Assembly: GCA_040235505.1 (NCBI GenBank)
Contig: JBECKW010000003.1
Span: forward strand, 1-22,007
DNA length: 22,007 bases
Direction: 5' to 3'
Origin: JBECKW01 sp040235505
Lineage (GTDB): Bacteria > Desulfobacterota > Desulfobacteria > Desulfobacterales > JAFDDL01
Shown piece by piece: positions 14,364 through 22,007 of this stretch; position 1 is the stretch's first letter; every line of letters begins with the position of its first letter. The position numbers were made by a program, and so were the translations under genes. The notes below the pieces were generated by a model that saw nothing but the letters and a program-made list of their open reading frames with translations, was not told the DNA's origin and made no database searches.

Positions 14364-15785
14364 ATGAAGCAGACGAGAAAAACGGGGTTGCGCCTTGCCC
14401 TGACAGGGCTTCTTACCGCCGCCCTTATGGCCGGCTGTGCAGGGGCGGTCCGGACAGCGTACAAACGGCCGGCGCTGGACCTTCCGGCCGCCTGGCAGAA
14501 CCAGGCGGATACGGGCCAAAAAGTACTTGCGAAAGACCGATGGTGGGAGGTGTTTCAGGACCCGGCGCTGAACAAACTGATTGCCAAGGCCCTTGAGACC
14601 AATAACGACCTTGCGGCCGCCACCATCAAGGTGCGAAAGGCGCAGCTGACCGCGGGCCTTGCGGCCACGAATCTGTGGCCGGATGTGTCGGTGAGGGCGG
14701 ACACCGGGGGGCAAAAGGACCTTGACAGCGGCCAGAGCAGCCATAGCAGCGGGGCCACGGCGAGTCTCAGCTACGAGATCGACCTGTGGGGAAAGCTTGC
14801 AGCTACCCGCGATGCGGCCAAATGGGAGGCCCTTGCAACGGAAGCGGACCGGGCCAATACAGCCCTGAGTCTCATTGGCACCACGGCGGACCTATATTGG
14901 CAGATCGCCTACCTGAACCAGGCCGTCGACACGAGCCAAGAGAGCATCGACTACAGCCTGGAGGCGCTCAAACTGGTGCAGGCAAAGTACGATGCGGGCG
15001 CGGTCTCGAAACTGGACCTGCTAAACGCCGAGCAGGACGTGGAGAGCCAGAAGGCCTCCCTTTCGGACCTTACCCAGCAGCTTGCCGAGGCGCGAACCGC
15101 GCTCGCGGTGCTCTTCAACCAGGCGCCTGAGCACGAAACAGCCAATCCCAAAAGGCTTGCCGAGCTTCCCCTGCCGACCCTCTCGGCGGGAATCCCTGCC
15201 GCCATCCTGGGAAACCGGCCGGACCTCAAGGCCGCCGAGATGCGCCTTCGGAGCACCCTGGCCGATACGGACACCACCCGGGCGAGCTACTACCCGAGCT
15301 TGAGCCTCACCTCGAGCCTGGGAACGAGCAGCCGGGAGCTTTTTCGCTTTCTCCAGAACCCGGTGGCGAGCCTGGGGGCAGGCCTTAGTCTTCCCTTCGT
15401 GCAGTGGAACCAGGCGAAGCTGAATACCCAAATCGCCGAGGCTACCTACGCTCAGGCGGTGGTGGAATTTCGCCAGACCCTGTATGCGGCGCTCGAAGAT
15501 GTGGAAAACGCGCTCTCTGCCCGGGGGCACTACCTCGAGCAGGAAGAAGCCCTTCACCGGAAACTGACGTTTTCCACCCAGGCCGAAGCAGCGGCCAAGG
15601 TGCGCTACCAGTCCGGGGAGACGGGCCTCCAGTCGTGGCTCGACCAGCAGCAGAACCAACGCACGGCCCAGCTCGACCTGGCCAAAAACCGTTACAATCA
15701 GCTCACCAACCTGATGCGCCTCTACCAGGCATTGGGCGGGGGATCTACGGTTCACTCCACCGAAAACACGATCGCCACCAACTAA
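14364..15785 (+). CDS. TolC/NodT-family outer-membrane efflux lipoprotein
   Basis: A 473-residue outer-membrane factor that would complete the MacAB pump. It has a lipoprotein signal peptide ending in the lipobox L-M-A-G-C25, then the paired outer-membrane-efflux repeats: WWEVFQDPALNKLIAKALETNNDLAAA opening the first half and a second half starting with LPAAILGNRPDLKAAEMRL (typical of the NodT group), each with a YYPSLSL or LWPDVSV strand feature. The start at 14364 has CGGGAG upstream; a longer frame from 14328 would begin inside macB. It follows macB after 13 bases and is the last gene of the operon. Having all three parts in one operon suggests a dedicated pump and not one borrowing a general TolC. 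Confidence 0.93.
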   Translation: MKQTRKTGLRLALTGLLTAALMAGCAGAVRTAYKRPALDLPAAWQNQADTGQKVLAKDRWWEVFQDPALNKLIAKALETNNDLAAATIKVRKAQLTAGLAATNLWPDVSVRADTGGQKDLDSGQSSHSSGATASLSYEIDLWGKLAATRDAAKWEALATEADRANTALSLIGTTADLYWQIAYLNQAVDTSQESIDYSLEALKLVQAKYDAGAVSKLDLLNAEQDVESQKASLSDLTQQLAEARTALAVLFNQAPEHETANPKRLAELPLPTLSAGIPAAILGNRPDLKAAEMRLRSTLADTDTTRASYYPSLSLTSSLGTSSRELFRFLQNPVASLGAGLSLPFVQWNQAKLNTQIAEATYAQAVVEFRQTLYAALEDVENALSARGHYLEQEEALHRKLTFSTQAEAAAKVRYQSGETGLQSWLDQQQNQRTAQLDLAKNRYNQLTNLMRLYQALGGGSTVHSTENTIATN

Positions 15786-15798
15786 GATCCGGTACGGG

Positions 15799-15825
15799 TG
15801 GCCGTCGTGTCGCCAACGACGGCCA
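15799..15825. terminator. Stem-loop at the end of the macAB operon
   Basis: TGGCCGTCGT (15799-15808) pairs perfectly with ACGACGGCCA (15816-15825) around a 7-base loop. It lies between convergent genes and has no T-tract on either strand, so it may stabilise the 3' end of the mRNA and not terminate by itself. Confidence 0.5.
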
Positions 15826-15881
15826 TGCTAAGCGAGGTTTGGTCACCTTTTGAAAATAACGCTTCTTATTTTGAAAGAGCC

Positions 15882-16373
15882 TTAATACTGAGCCGCTTGT
15901 GCCGATACAGGAACCGAAATGTGAAATTGCACGATCACCCAATTGCCGTCTCGTTTCTCCAAAACTCCGGTGATCCTTGAACCCTCGATGTGCGCTGGTT
16001 TCCCTTGGGCAACGATGTCCCAATCCGCCACCTCTGAGAACCATGCCACATTTCCTGAGGGATCCACCTTAATGGATTGATCCCTGACAGTTAGCTTGGT
16101 CTTGTCAAAAGATGCAAACTGTTTCTCCACGGAATCTTTCAGTGCGTCCCACCCGACCCAACGTTCAGCGGCGTCCGTTCCGAAGTTTACCATGTCGGCA
16201 TCATGGGCCGTGATTTTGGCAAATAGGTTCATATCTTCAGTCTCAATTGCCTGAACCATTTGATTGACGACTGTCGTCACCTCGTTCCTGTCAGTCTTGA
16301 GGTCGACTTTTTGACTGCAACCACTGAAAACCAAAAGGGTTGCCCCGAAAAACAACACAAGTAAATTTTTCAT
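15882..16373 (-). CDS. NTF2/SnoaL-like lipoprotein
   Basis: A 163-residue protein with a lipobox (V-F-S-G-C19, serine at +2) and one NTF2-like domain of the SnoaL_3/DUF4440 kind: EVTTVVNQMVQAIETEDMNLF helix, GWDALKDSVEKQFASF helix, NVAWFSEVADWDI strand and the final strands SRITGVLEKRDGNWVIVQFHISVP. The last motif resembles GKWLIVHDHVSVLP in the three proteins at 2031-3569, so the same fold appears in both parts of the window, here in GC-richer DNA and attached to the membrane. The ATG follows GGAGGG. Neighbours are the convergent macAB operon end and, upstream on the same strand, an NlpC/P60 peptidase. No substrate can be assigned. Confidence 0.85.
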   Translation of the reverse strand: MKNLLVLFFGATLLVFSGCSQKVDLKTDRNEVTTVVNQMVQAIETEDMNLFAKITAHDADMVNFGTDAAERWVGWDALKDSVEKQFASFDKTKLTVRDQSIKVDPSGNVAWFSEVADWDIVAQGKPAHIEGSRITGVLEKRDGNWVIVQFHISVPVSAQAAQY

Positions 16374-16495
16374 ATTCCCTCCGCATTACTTTCGGATAAT
16401 TTCACAAAATGTATTTTCAAACCTTCTCCAAAATAATTTGGATTCCTGATATCCCGTTCAATGGGGTGAACACCCTAATCTTTAGATATTTTACA

Positions 16496-17035
16496 CTAAG
16501 GGCTTTCGGACAACACCCGGCGTGAGGTCCAATAAACGTGGCGCCAATAAGGGTCGTCCATTCTTGACACCATGACCCCCTTGGTTTTTGAAGCGTGCGC
16601 AAATTCGCCCTCTCCGAGATAGATGCCGACATGACGCACCCTTCTCGACGGACGGAAAAAAACAAGATCACCGGTCTGTAAGGATTGATCTGTTATCTTT
16701 TTCCCGTATTGAACCTGGCCGGCGGTAGTTCGCGGCAACTGCAAGCCGAACACATCTTTGTATATCCGTTGAACAAATCCGGAGCAGTCAATCCCTGAAT
16801 GATCTGTCCCCCCCATCCTGTGGGGAGTTCCGACCCATTTGTGGACCTCCGATCGCAATTGTTGCTCCAAAGTTGAAGGATAGGAAACCGCAGAGTCGGT
16901 TGTCGGGTGCTTGATAGGAGGCATGGAGGGTTGCGAAGTTGAGGCACAACTGTTCATAAACAGTGCCAGCAGGATGAAAATCCAGGCGGCGAGATTCAAA
17001 CCGGTTTTTTTTGCGCAGTCAGGTATCCATCGCAT
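16496..17035 (-). CDS. NlpC/P60-family cell-wall peptidase lipoprotein
   Basis: This family cuts D-gamma-glutamyl-diaminopimelate bonds in peptidoglycan stems. The catalytic residues are present: Cys84 in GIDCSGFV, His135 in RHVGIYLG and His147 in FAHASKTKGVMV, with the usual order TPHRMGG, LPRTTAGQ and LQTGDLVFF between. A signal peptide with lipobox M-N-S-C30 anchors it, and alanine at +2 does not retain it at the inner membrane. The start is uncertain: ATG at 17035 or 17041 fit the signal peptide, but the frame stays open to 17149 and none has a clear ribosome site. From the preferred start it has about 179 residues. It lies upstream of the NTF2-like lipoprotein with 122 bases between them and is divergent from the coiled-coil lipoprotein at 17319. 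Confidence 0.9.
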   Translation of the reverse strand: MRWIPDCAKKTGLNLAAWIFILLALFMNSCASTSQPSMPPIKHPTTDSAVSYPSTLEQQLRSEVHKWVGTPHRMGGTDHSGIDCSGFVQRIYKDVFGLQLPRTTAGQVQYGKKITDQSLQTGDLVFFRPSRRVRHVGIYLGEGEFAHASKTKGVMVSRMDDPYWRHVYWTSRRVLSESP

Positions 17036-17318
17036 ATTCATAATATCGGCAAAATCCAGCAGATGCTTAGAAGTTGTTTCGAAACACTGGGGTGGTCCAG
17101 CCTTGACAACCAGGCGAAATATTGGCATGTAGTCGCTCTCGGAAAGCAAGCCTCTGTCTTCTTTCGGCCGGCATAGAAATTTTTCCCCGCCGAATGTTTT
17201 GTTTTGAAAATTGGTTTTCCCCGGCGCTTTTCTGCCTTATTGACACCCGATCTCCGATATGGCATGTGGAGCAGTTCTCATCGAGCATGGCAGAGGAACT
17301 CAACACGGTAGGTGCGTT

Positions 17319-18056
17319 ATGAAAAAAATGGTGTTTCTGATCACTATATTGATGGCATCCGCCTGTGCCCCTTATCCCGGCAGCAATGCGAATCTGCCCG
17401 GCGAACAATTGAATGCGGAAAACCGCCTGATGAAAAACAATTTGGACCTCGCATTACGTGAAAATGAAGTCATAAAGGAAGAGAATAAACAATACAAGAC
17501 GAAAACAGCCAATCTCAATTCGGAAATCCAACGCCTGAATGAGGTGACTACCGGCCTGAAACGGAAATATACCATCGATATGGCCATGATGACGGATCGG
17601 TACAACACGCTTCAAGACCAATACAACCTCCTCCAGACAACCAGTGACAGCAAGATCATGGAACTGGCGGCACAGAACCTGGAATTAGATCGACGGATGA
17701 AAAATGAAATCTCCAGCCTGAATTCCAAGATGGAGATCCAGAAGGCATCTTTCGAAAAAGCACGGCAGTCCCAGACGCAGAATTTCGCCGCAAAGAAAAA
17801 GGAGTTCGAGACCGAGCTGGCATCGATAAAACAAACCCTGGCGGAAAAAGAAACCGTCATTGCGTCCATGAAGGCCGCGAACGATCAATCCCAGCTCCAG
17901 ATCGATAAGCTGCTGCAGGAAATCGATTCTTATAAGGCGGAGTTGGATCGTATGAACGAGGAAAACAGGGGATCGATGCAATCGAACCAGAGCCTTCCGG
18001 AAGCCGGTACGGCGAACCGGGAAGAGCCATCATCAACAAATACCACCATTAAATGA
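17319..18056 (+). CDS. Coiled-coil lipoprotein
   Basis: A 245-residue lipoprotein: signal MKKMVFLITILM, lipobox A-S-A-C16, then a nearly uninterrupted heptad-rich coiled coil from about residue 30 to 215 (for example LMKNNLDLALRENEVIKEEN, IASMKAANDQSQLQIDKLLQ) with Glu, Lys, Gln and Leu dominating, and a disordered Ser/Asn/Thr/Glu-rich tail. No catalytic domain is visible. Coiled coils of this length can span much of the periplasm or hold partner proteins. The start at 17319 is chosen for its signal peptide; the frame is open to 17259. It is followed after 10 bases by the 711-residue exported protein, so the two are probably co-transcribed and may form a complex. The family is not recognised. 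Confidence 0.82.
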   Translation: MKKMVFLITILMASACAPYPGSNANLPGEQLNAENRLMKNNLDLALRENEVIKEENKQYKTKTANLNSEIQRLNEVTTGLKRKYTIDMAMMTDRYNTLQDQYNLLQTTSDSKIMELAAQNLELDRRMKNEISSLNSKMEIQKASFEKARQSQTQNFAAKKKEFETELASIKQTLAEKETVIASMKAANDQSQLQIDKLLQEIDSYKAELDRMNEENRGSMQSNQSLPEAGTANREEPSSTNTTIK

Positions 18057-18066
18057 ATGAAATTGA

Positions 18067-20202
18067 ATGTGGTTTAAAAAAAATATTCCCTTCCTGATCG
18101 TATTCACCTGGTGTTGCATCTCCATTCCGGTCTCGGTTTGTGCGGAAATGGAGAATCGTACCCTCACCTTCCTGTTGACCGCCAACTTGAACGGCCGGTT
18201 CCTGACCACCGCCGATAATCAGGATGAACAGGATCCCATGCTCATTATCGCCCAGTCCCTGGTGGCCGAGAGACAACGGAGGCGGGTCGATCTGTATCTG
18301 GATCTGGGGAATGCATTTTTCCCTGGAATTCTCTCGCGATATTCCTGGGGGTCGGTGATGATGGACTACCTGGATGACTTCGGCTGCGACGCGACGCTGA
18401 TTTCCTCCCAGGATCTGAAGATCGGCATCAGTAACCTTGAACTCATTCATAAGGGGAAAGGGACACAGCTTCTCTCGGCAGACATCCGTGAAAAAGGCAA
18501 GCCGGTGTTTACACCCTACATTATCCGGGAAATCCACGGAAAGACCTTCGCATTCATCGGCATTTCCTCGAAAAACGGGTACTTCGATATCGCCGAGACC
18601 GAACTTCGCGATATTTCGTTCATCGAGGCGGATGAGGCCCTGAATGACATTCTCACCGAAATCAGCCGGGAAAAAATCGACTATGTCATTCTGCTTTCCG
18701 GGCTTTCAACAGATGACAATCTCACTCTGATGGATCGCAACAAATCGATTTCTCTTTGCATCAGTGGAGGGGACACTTCCGGTGAAACATACTCGGTAAA
18801 GGCATCCCGGATTGATTTGGACTCGGGGAGATCTCTCGTCACGCTTACGAGCGCCGATGGATATTACATCCTATCCCTCACCGTCGGCGATTCGATTCAG
18901 GTAAATTCGCTGGATTTGAAAACCCCCTCCTTCCAACCCACCGCCGATTCCCGTTATTCAGAGTTTGTACAGCGCCTGACCATTTGGAAACAGAAATTCG
19001 AAACGGAAGGAAAGGAGGAGATTGCCACAGAACTGAAAGAAAATATCCGTCTGGACAATGAAAAGGTCGCAAACCTTCTGCGAGACCGTTTCAACGCCGA
19101 AATCGCCATTCTGGATTCGAATTCGATATTACCCGGACTGTTGTCAACGGATGTGACCTATTCGGATATTCTTCGGATAGTTCGGAACGAACATCCCATC
19201 TTCACCTTCAAGTTGACCGGGAGAGAACTGAAGCAGATTTCGAAAGATGCGGAGGGAATGATCATTACCGGTACGGACGGTGTAAACGTCCAAGGATATC
19301 CTATCGAAGATGGCCGGAAATACCTTCTTTGTGCATCTCAGTTGGTTTACGACCAAATCAAGCAGAAATTTGGCCGGGAGATTCCATACAAAAATTCATG
19401 GCGGACGCTTTCCGATGAGATCATAGATGATCTGGAAGGCGACCGGGTGATAATGGCCAACAATTTCGATTATCTGGATAACCGCTTCAGGATTCTGGCA
19501 GATATCCGGCTGTCAAATTTCTATGACCAATCCACCATCAGCGGCGGCGACAACCCGGATATACCTCCCGGCATGCCGGCCAATACCTACCACAAATGGG
19601 GGCTTGAAGACAGCATCGATGTAACCGTTTACAACCAGCATCACAAGGTGGTTTTTACCCCCTATATTTTTTACATTCGGCAGGATGAGAAATACCTTCA
19701 GAACCTTCTGAGAGGAACGCTGTTTTATACATACAACCTCAATCCCGTCATCAAACCGTATTACAAATCCCAGATAGACACGGTCGTGGTCGAAACTTCC
19801 GGACAGCGCCCGATATTGCTCCGAAACACAACCGGTGTCTCTTTCGACACCTCACATATCGATGGGAAACTGGGGCTCGGTTTTGAAAAGCAAACCCAGG
19901 ATCCGGTAAAGCCCATGTCCGCAGGTTTTGAAATCATCTTCGACGCCAATCATGATATCCTCCGATATTTTACCTACCGTTTTCATCTGGATTCTTTTTA
20001 TTCGATCCGGCAAGAGGGTTCCGAGGGTCATCGGCTGAGCGCAAATATTACCAACGCCATTTCATTCAAACTCAACTCATTCGCAGCGTTTTCCATTCAG
20101 CACAAATACTTCTACTATTCATCGTTGGAGAACCCGAATAAGTATCAGGACTCTCAGGTCCTCATGTCTCTCGACCTGAAGACCGGTTTTAAATTATTCT
20201 AA
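18067..20202 (+). CDS. UshA-like 5'-nucleotidase pseudoenzyme with C-terminal putative outer-membrane barrel
   Basis: A 711-residue exported protein (signal peptide to about residue 26, VCA). Residues about 30-285 follow the layout of a calcineurin-like metallophosphatase, and 320-455 that of a 5'-nucleotidase C-terminal domain (VANLLRDRFNAEIAIL, TYSDILRIV, FKLTGRELKQI). Every metal-ligand motif of the family is changed: T-N-D-x-H-G is T-A-N-L-N-G (38-43), G-D is G81-N82, G-N-H-E/D is S-S-Q-D (113-116), the S-H motif is S-G (211-212), and G-H-T-H is G-G-D-T (234-237). The C-terminal domain also lacks N-G-G-G-I-R. Residues about 510-711 are rich in aromatic beta strands and end in L-K-L-F-like GFKLF, typical of outer-membrane barrels. 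It is therefore probably a non-catalytic binding or scaffolding protein. The ATG has no clear ribosome site and may be coupled to the upstream lipoprotein gene. Confidence 0.8.
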   Translation: MWFKKNIPFLIVFTWCCISIPVSVCAEMENRTLTFLLTANLNGRFLTTADNQDEQDPMLIIAQSLVAERQRRRVDLYLDLGNAFFPGILSRYSWGSVMMDYLDDFGCDATLISSQDLKIGISNLELIHKGKGTQLLSADIREKGKPVFTPYIIREIHGKTFAFIGISSKNGYFDIAETELRDISFIEADEALNDILTEISREKIDYVILLSGLSTDDNLTLMDRNKSISLCISGGDTSGETYSVKASRIDLDSGRSLVTLTSADGYYILSLTVGDSIQVNSLDLKTPSFQPTADSRYSEFVQRLTIWKQKFETEGKEEIATELKENIRLDNEKVANLLRDRFNAEIAILDSNSILPGLLSTDVTYSDILRIVRNEHPIFTFKLTGRELKQISKDAEGMIITGTDGVNVQGYPIEDGRKYLLCASQLVYDQIKQKFGREIPYKNSWRTLSDEIIDDLEGDRVIMANNFDYLDNRFRILADIRLSNFYDQSTISGGDNPDIPPGMPANTYHKWGLEDSIDVTVYNQHHKVVFTPYIFYIRQDEKYLQNLLRGTLFYTYNLNPVIKPYYKSQIDTVVVETSGQRPILLRNTTGVSFDTSHIDGKLGLGFEKQTQDPVKPMSAGFEIIFDANHDILRYFTYRFHLDSFYSIRQEGSEGHRLSANITNAISFKLNSFAAFSIQHKYFYYSSLENPNKYQDSQVLMSLDLKTGFKLF

Positions 20203-20243
20203 TGGGCATTAACTCCTTATCTTAAGAATGACGTAAGGGATCC

Positions 20244-22007
20244 TTAAAGCTGCTCACTCAACCCCGATGCCCGCTGCACCGGGGTTTCCACGGCCTCCCG
20301 GATCACCTGTCGGGTGCCGAGGATCGTCACGGAGGCTTTCGCCCGGGTCACCGCCGTGTAGAGAAGTTCCCTCGTGACCACCGGGGACCGGCGGGGCGGG
20401 AGTACCAGCACGATCCGGTCGAATTCGGAGCCCTGGCTCTTATGCACCGTCATTGCGTATACGGTGGTATGCTGTGGAAGGCGGGACGGTATCAGGAGAC
20501 GTCCTTCTCCCTCCGGGCCGGGAAAATATACGCCGACCCCTCCGGCCGCGGTCTCCGAAGACACCGCCACCCCCACATCGCCGTTGAACAGGTTCAACTG
20601 GTAATCGTTCTGCTCTACCATCACAGGCCTGCCGGGATACCATGTCAGGCCCGGTTCAAGGCCTGCTTGATTCCGAAGAAAATGCTCCACCCAGGCGTTC
20701 ACGCCCTCCATCCCCATGGAGCCCCGGCGATGGGCGCATAGAATCCGGAATGAATTGAACTTCTCCCATTTGAGCCGTTCATCTTTTTCGGAGAAATACG
20801 GTAGATATTCCGCCCGGACGAGCTCGGAAAGAACAGGGGGCAGTTGTCCAGCGTCCTTCACCGGAATGAACACCACCCCCGGAAGACTTCCACTTTCCAG
20901 CAATTCGATGGCCGTTTGGCTGTCTCCGCTTCGAATGGCTGTAGCCAGCATGCCGATTCCGGCGGCGGCATCAAACCGGTAGCTCCGGGTCAGGTGGACA
21001 ATACTTTTTCCAATCCCCTTTCTGCTTCCCTCCCCGCCCTTGCAGATATCACCCAGGATGGCCCCGGCCTCCACGGAAGCCAACTGGTCCTTGTCTCCCA
21101 GAAGGATCAACCTGGCCTGCGCCGGAACCGTTTCCATCAGCCTCGTCATCAGCGGCAAATCCACCATGGAAGCCTCATCGACCACCACCACATCCGCAGG
21201 CAGCATCCCGACCGCCGCCTTTCCAGACCGTCCCATCCCCAGCATGCGATGAATAGTAGCCGCCTCTTCGGGAATCACATCCATCGCCCTGGCATCCATG
21301 GAATCCCCTGCCCCAGGCGCATGCGTCTTGGCCGAAGCAATGGATTCCTTTAGCCGTGCAGCGGCTTTTCCAGTGGGCGCGGCCAAAAAAATTCTGGTGC
21401 TCGCTTCGCCCGTGACCAGTTCCTGTTCGATGATCAGCTGAAGCATCTTGACCACCGTATAGGTTTTCCCGGTTCCCGGCCCGCCCGACACCACCGTCAA
21501 ATGCCGAAGCACGCTGGTCTCGGCAGCGGACCGCTGCCCGTCCGGTCCGGGCCCCACGTTTTCCGGAAAAAGCCGCCCAAGTCCTTCGGCCAGAAGTCTC
21601 CGGTCTACGCCCTCCACTTCTCCCTGTGATCTTGCTTTCAACTGCGCAAGCAGCCGCTGCTGGTAGTCCCAGTACCGGGCCAGATAGAGCCTGTTTACTT
21701 TATCCATGACGAGGGGCGATGTCGTATTCTGCTGCGACACCAGCGGACTTTTCGAAAGTGCCTGCAGCCAGTCACTCATCATCGGCCACCCGCAGCCTTC
21801 CAGCATTTCCCCCGTATCTGTTATCACCGACTCGCCGGCGACCGTATCAAGATCCAGACACACATGCCCCTGCCGGCTAAACCGGCTCACCAGGCCCGCC
21901 GCCAGGAGAACCAGGGGATCGCCCTCCCCTGCCAGTTGCCCCAGAGTCCGGGCAAAGTGGAAATCGAGACCGGAGAAGTAACCGATTTTGTAGAGCTCTT
22001 CGATGGT
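20244..22007 (-). CDS. recD: Exodeoxyribonuclease V alpha subunit (RecD), 5' end beyond the window
   Basis: The motor subunit of RecBCD, a 5'-to-3' superfamily 1B helicase. The frame is open through the right edge; an apparent GTG start at 21890 is internal, since the preceding codons encode a good RecD N-terminal part (FSGLDFHFARTLGQLAGEGDP). Motifs in order: Walker A GGPGTGKTYT, LAAPTGKAAARL (motif Ia), VVVVDEASMVDLPLM (Walker B), LLGDKDQLASVEAGAILGDI, TVHKSQGSEFDRIVLVLP (motif V) and LLYTAVTRAK (motif VI). The C-terminal end is complete. RecB and RecC genes would be expected to the right, upstream of it on this strand. It is convergent with the exported protein gene, 41 bases away, with no strong terminator between. 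Confidence 0.97.
   Translation of the reverse strand, partial: TIEELYKIGYFSGLDFHFARTLGQLAGEGDPLVLLAAGLVSRFSRQGHVCLDLDTVAGESVITDTGEMLEGCGWPMMSDWLQALSKSPLVSQQNTTSPLVMDKVNRLYLARYWDYQQRLLAQLKARSQGEVEGVDRRLLAEGLGRLFPENVGPGPDGQRSAAETSVLRHLTVVSGGPGTGKTYTVVKMLQLIIEQELVTGEASTRIFLAAPTGKAAARLKESIASAKTHAPGAGDSMDARAMDVIPEEAATIHRMLGMGRSGKAAVGMLPADVVVVDEASMVDLPLMTRLMETVPAQARLILLGDKDQLASVEAGAILGDICKGGEGSRKGIGKSIVHLTRSYRFDAAAGIGMLATAIRSGDSQTAIELLESGSLPGVVFIPVKDAGQLPPVLSELVRAEYLPYFSEKDERLKWEKFNSFRILCAHRRGSMGMEGVNAWVEHFLRNQAGLEPGLTWYPGRPVMVEQNDYQLNLFNGDVGVAVSSETAAGGVGVYFPGPEGEGRLLIPSRLPQHTTVYAMTVHKSQGSEFDRIVLVLPPRRSPVVTRELLYTAVTRAKASVTILGTRQVIREAVETPVQRASGLSEQL

Noticed and set aside
20203..20243. Terminator between the exported protein gene and recD
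   Set aside because: Only a short, interrupted CCTTA/TAAGG pairing is present, without a convincing T-tract.

Overview
The window looks like a chromosomal segment of a Gram-negative bacterium. The most likely group is Desulfobacterota (Desulfobacterales-like); this rests on general gene style and composition, not on a marker gene. The Gram-negative call is firm: there are several lipoproteins with lipoboxes, a MacA/MacB/outer-membrane-channel operon, a periplasmic HtrA protease and a protein ending like an outer-membrane barrel. By eye, bases 1 to about 4,570 are AT-rich and the rest is clearly GC-richer.

Bases 1-4573 look like the end of an integrated element. They hold the 3' part of a TPR protein, a lipoprotein gene, three tandem paralogues of a small secreted NTF2/SnoaL-like protein, two hairpin terminators, and an integrase remnant with all its catalytic residues but no N-terminal DNA-binding domains. 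The remnant stops 6 bases short of the 3' end of a tRNA-Arg(ACG) gene, a classic integration site. The tRNA's probable terminator lies inside the last codons of the integrase.

Bases 4657-8458 are housekeeping: tadA (tRNA adenosine deaminase), purA (adenylosuccinate synthetase) with a near-perfect 32-bp inverted repeat just outside and overlapping its two ends, tRNA-Pro(CGG) with a clear promoter and terminator, and an HtrA/DegP-type protease on the minus strand.

Bases 8700-10530 contain two duplicated minus-strand transcription units, each with one exported SH3b-domain protein. Each unit has a perfect sigma-54 promoter (TGGCAC-N5-TTGC), a conserved upstream TTCGACA tandem repeat at the same distance (probable enhancer-binding sites), and a similar terminator. 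A third sigma-54-like promoter lies just upstream of macA. The macA-macB-outer-membrane-factor operon (11196-15785) encodes a full tripartite export pump.

Bases 15880-20200 are further envelope genes: an NTF2-like lipoprotein and an NlpC/P60 peptidase lipoprotein on the minus strand, then a plus-strand pair made of a coiled-coil lipoprotein and a 711-residue exported protein. The latter has the layout of a UshA-type 5'-nucleotidase, but every metal-ligand motif is altered, and it continues into a beta-rich C-terminal part ending in phenylalanine. This pair is the best candidate for an undescribed system. The window closes with most of recD (minus strand, start beyond the right edge).
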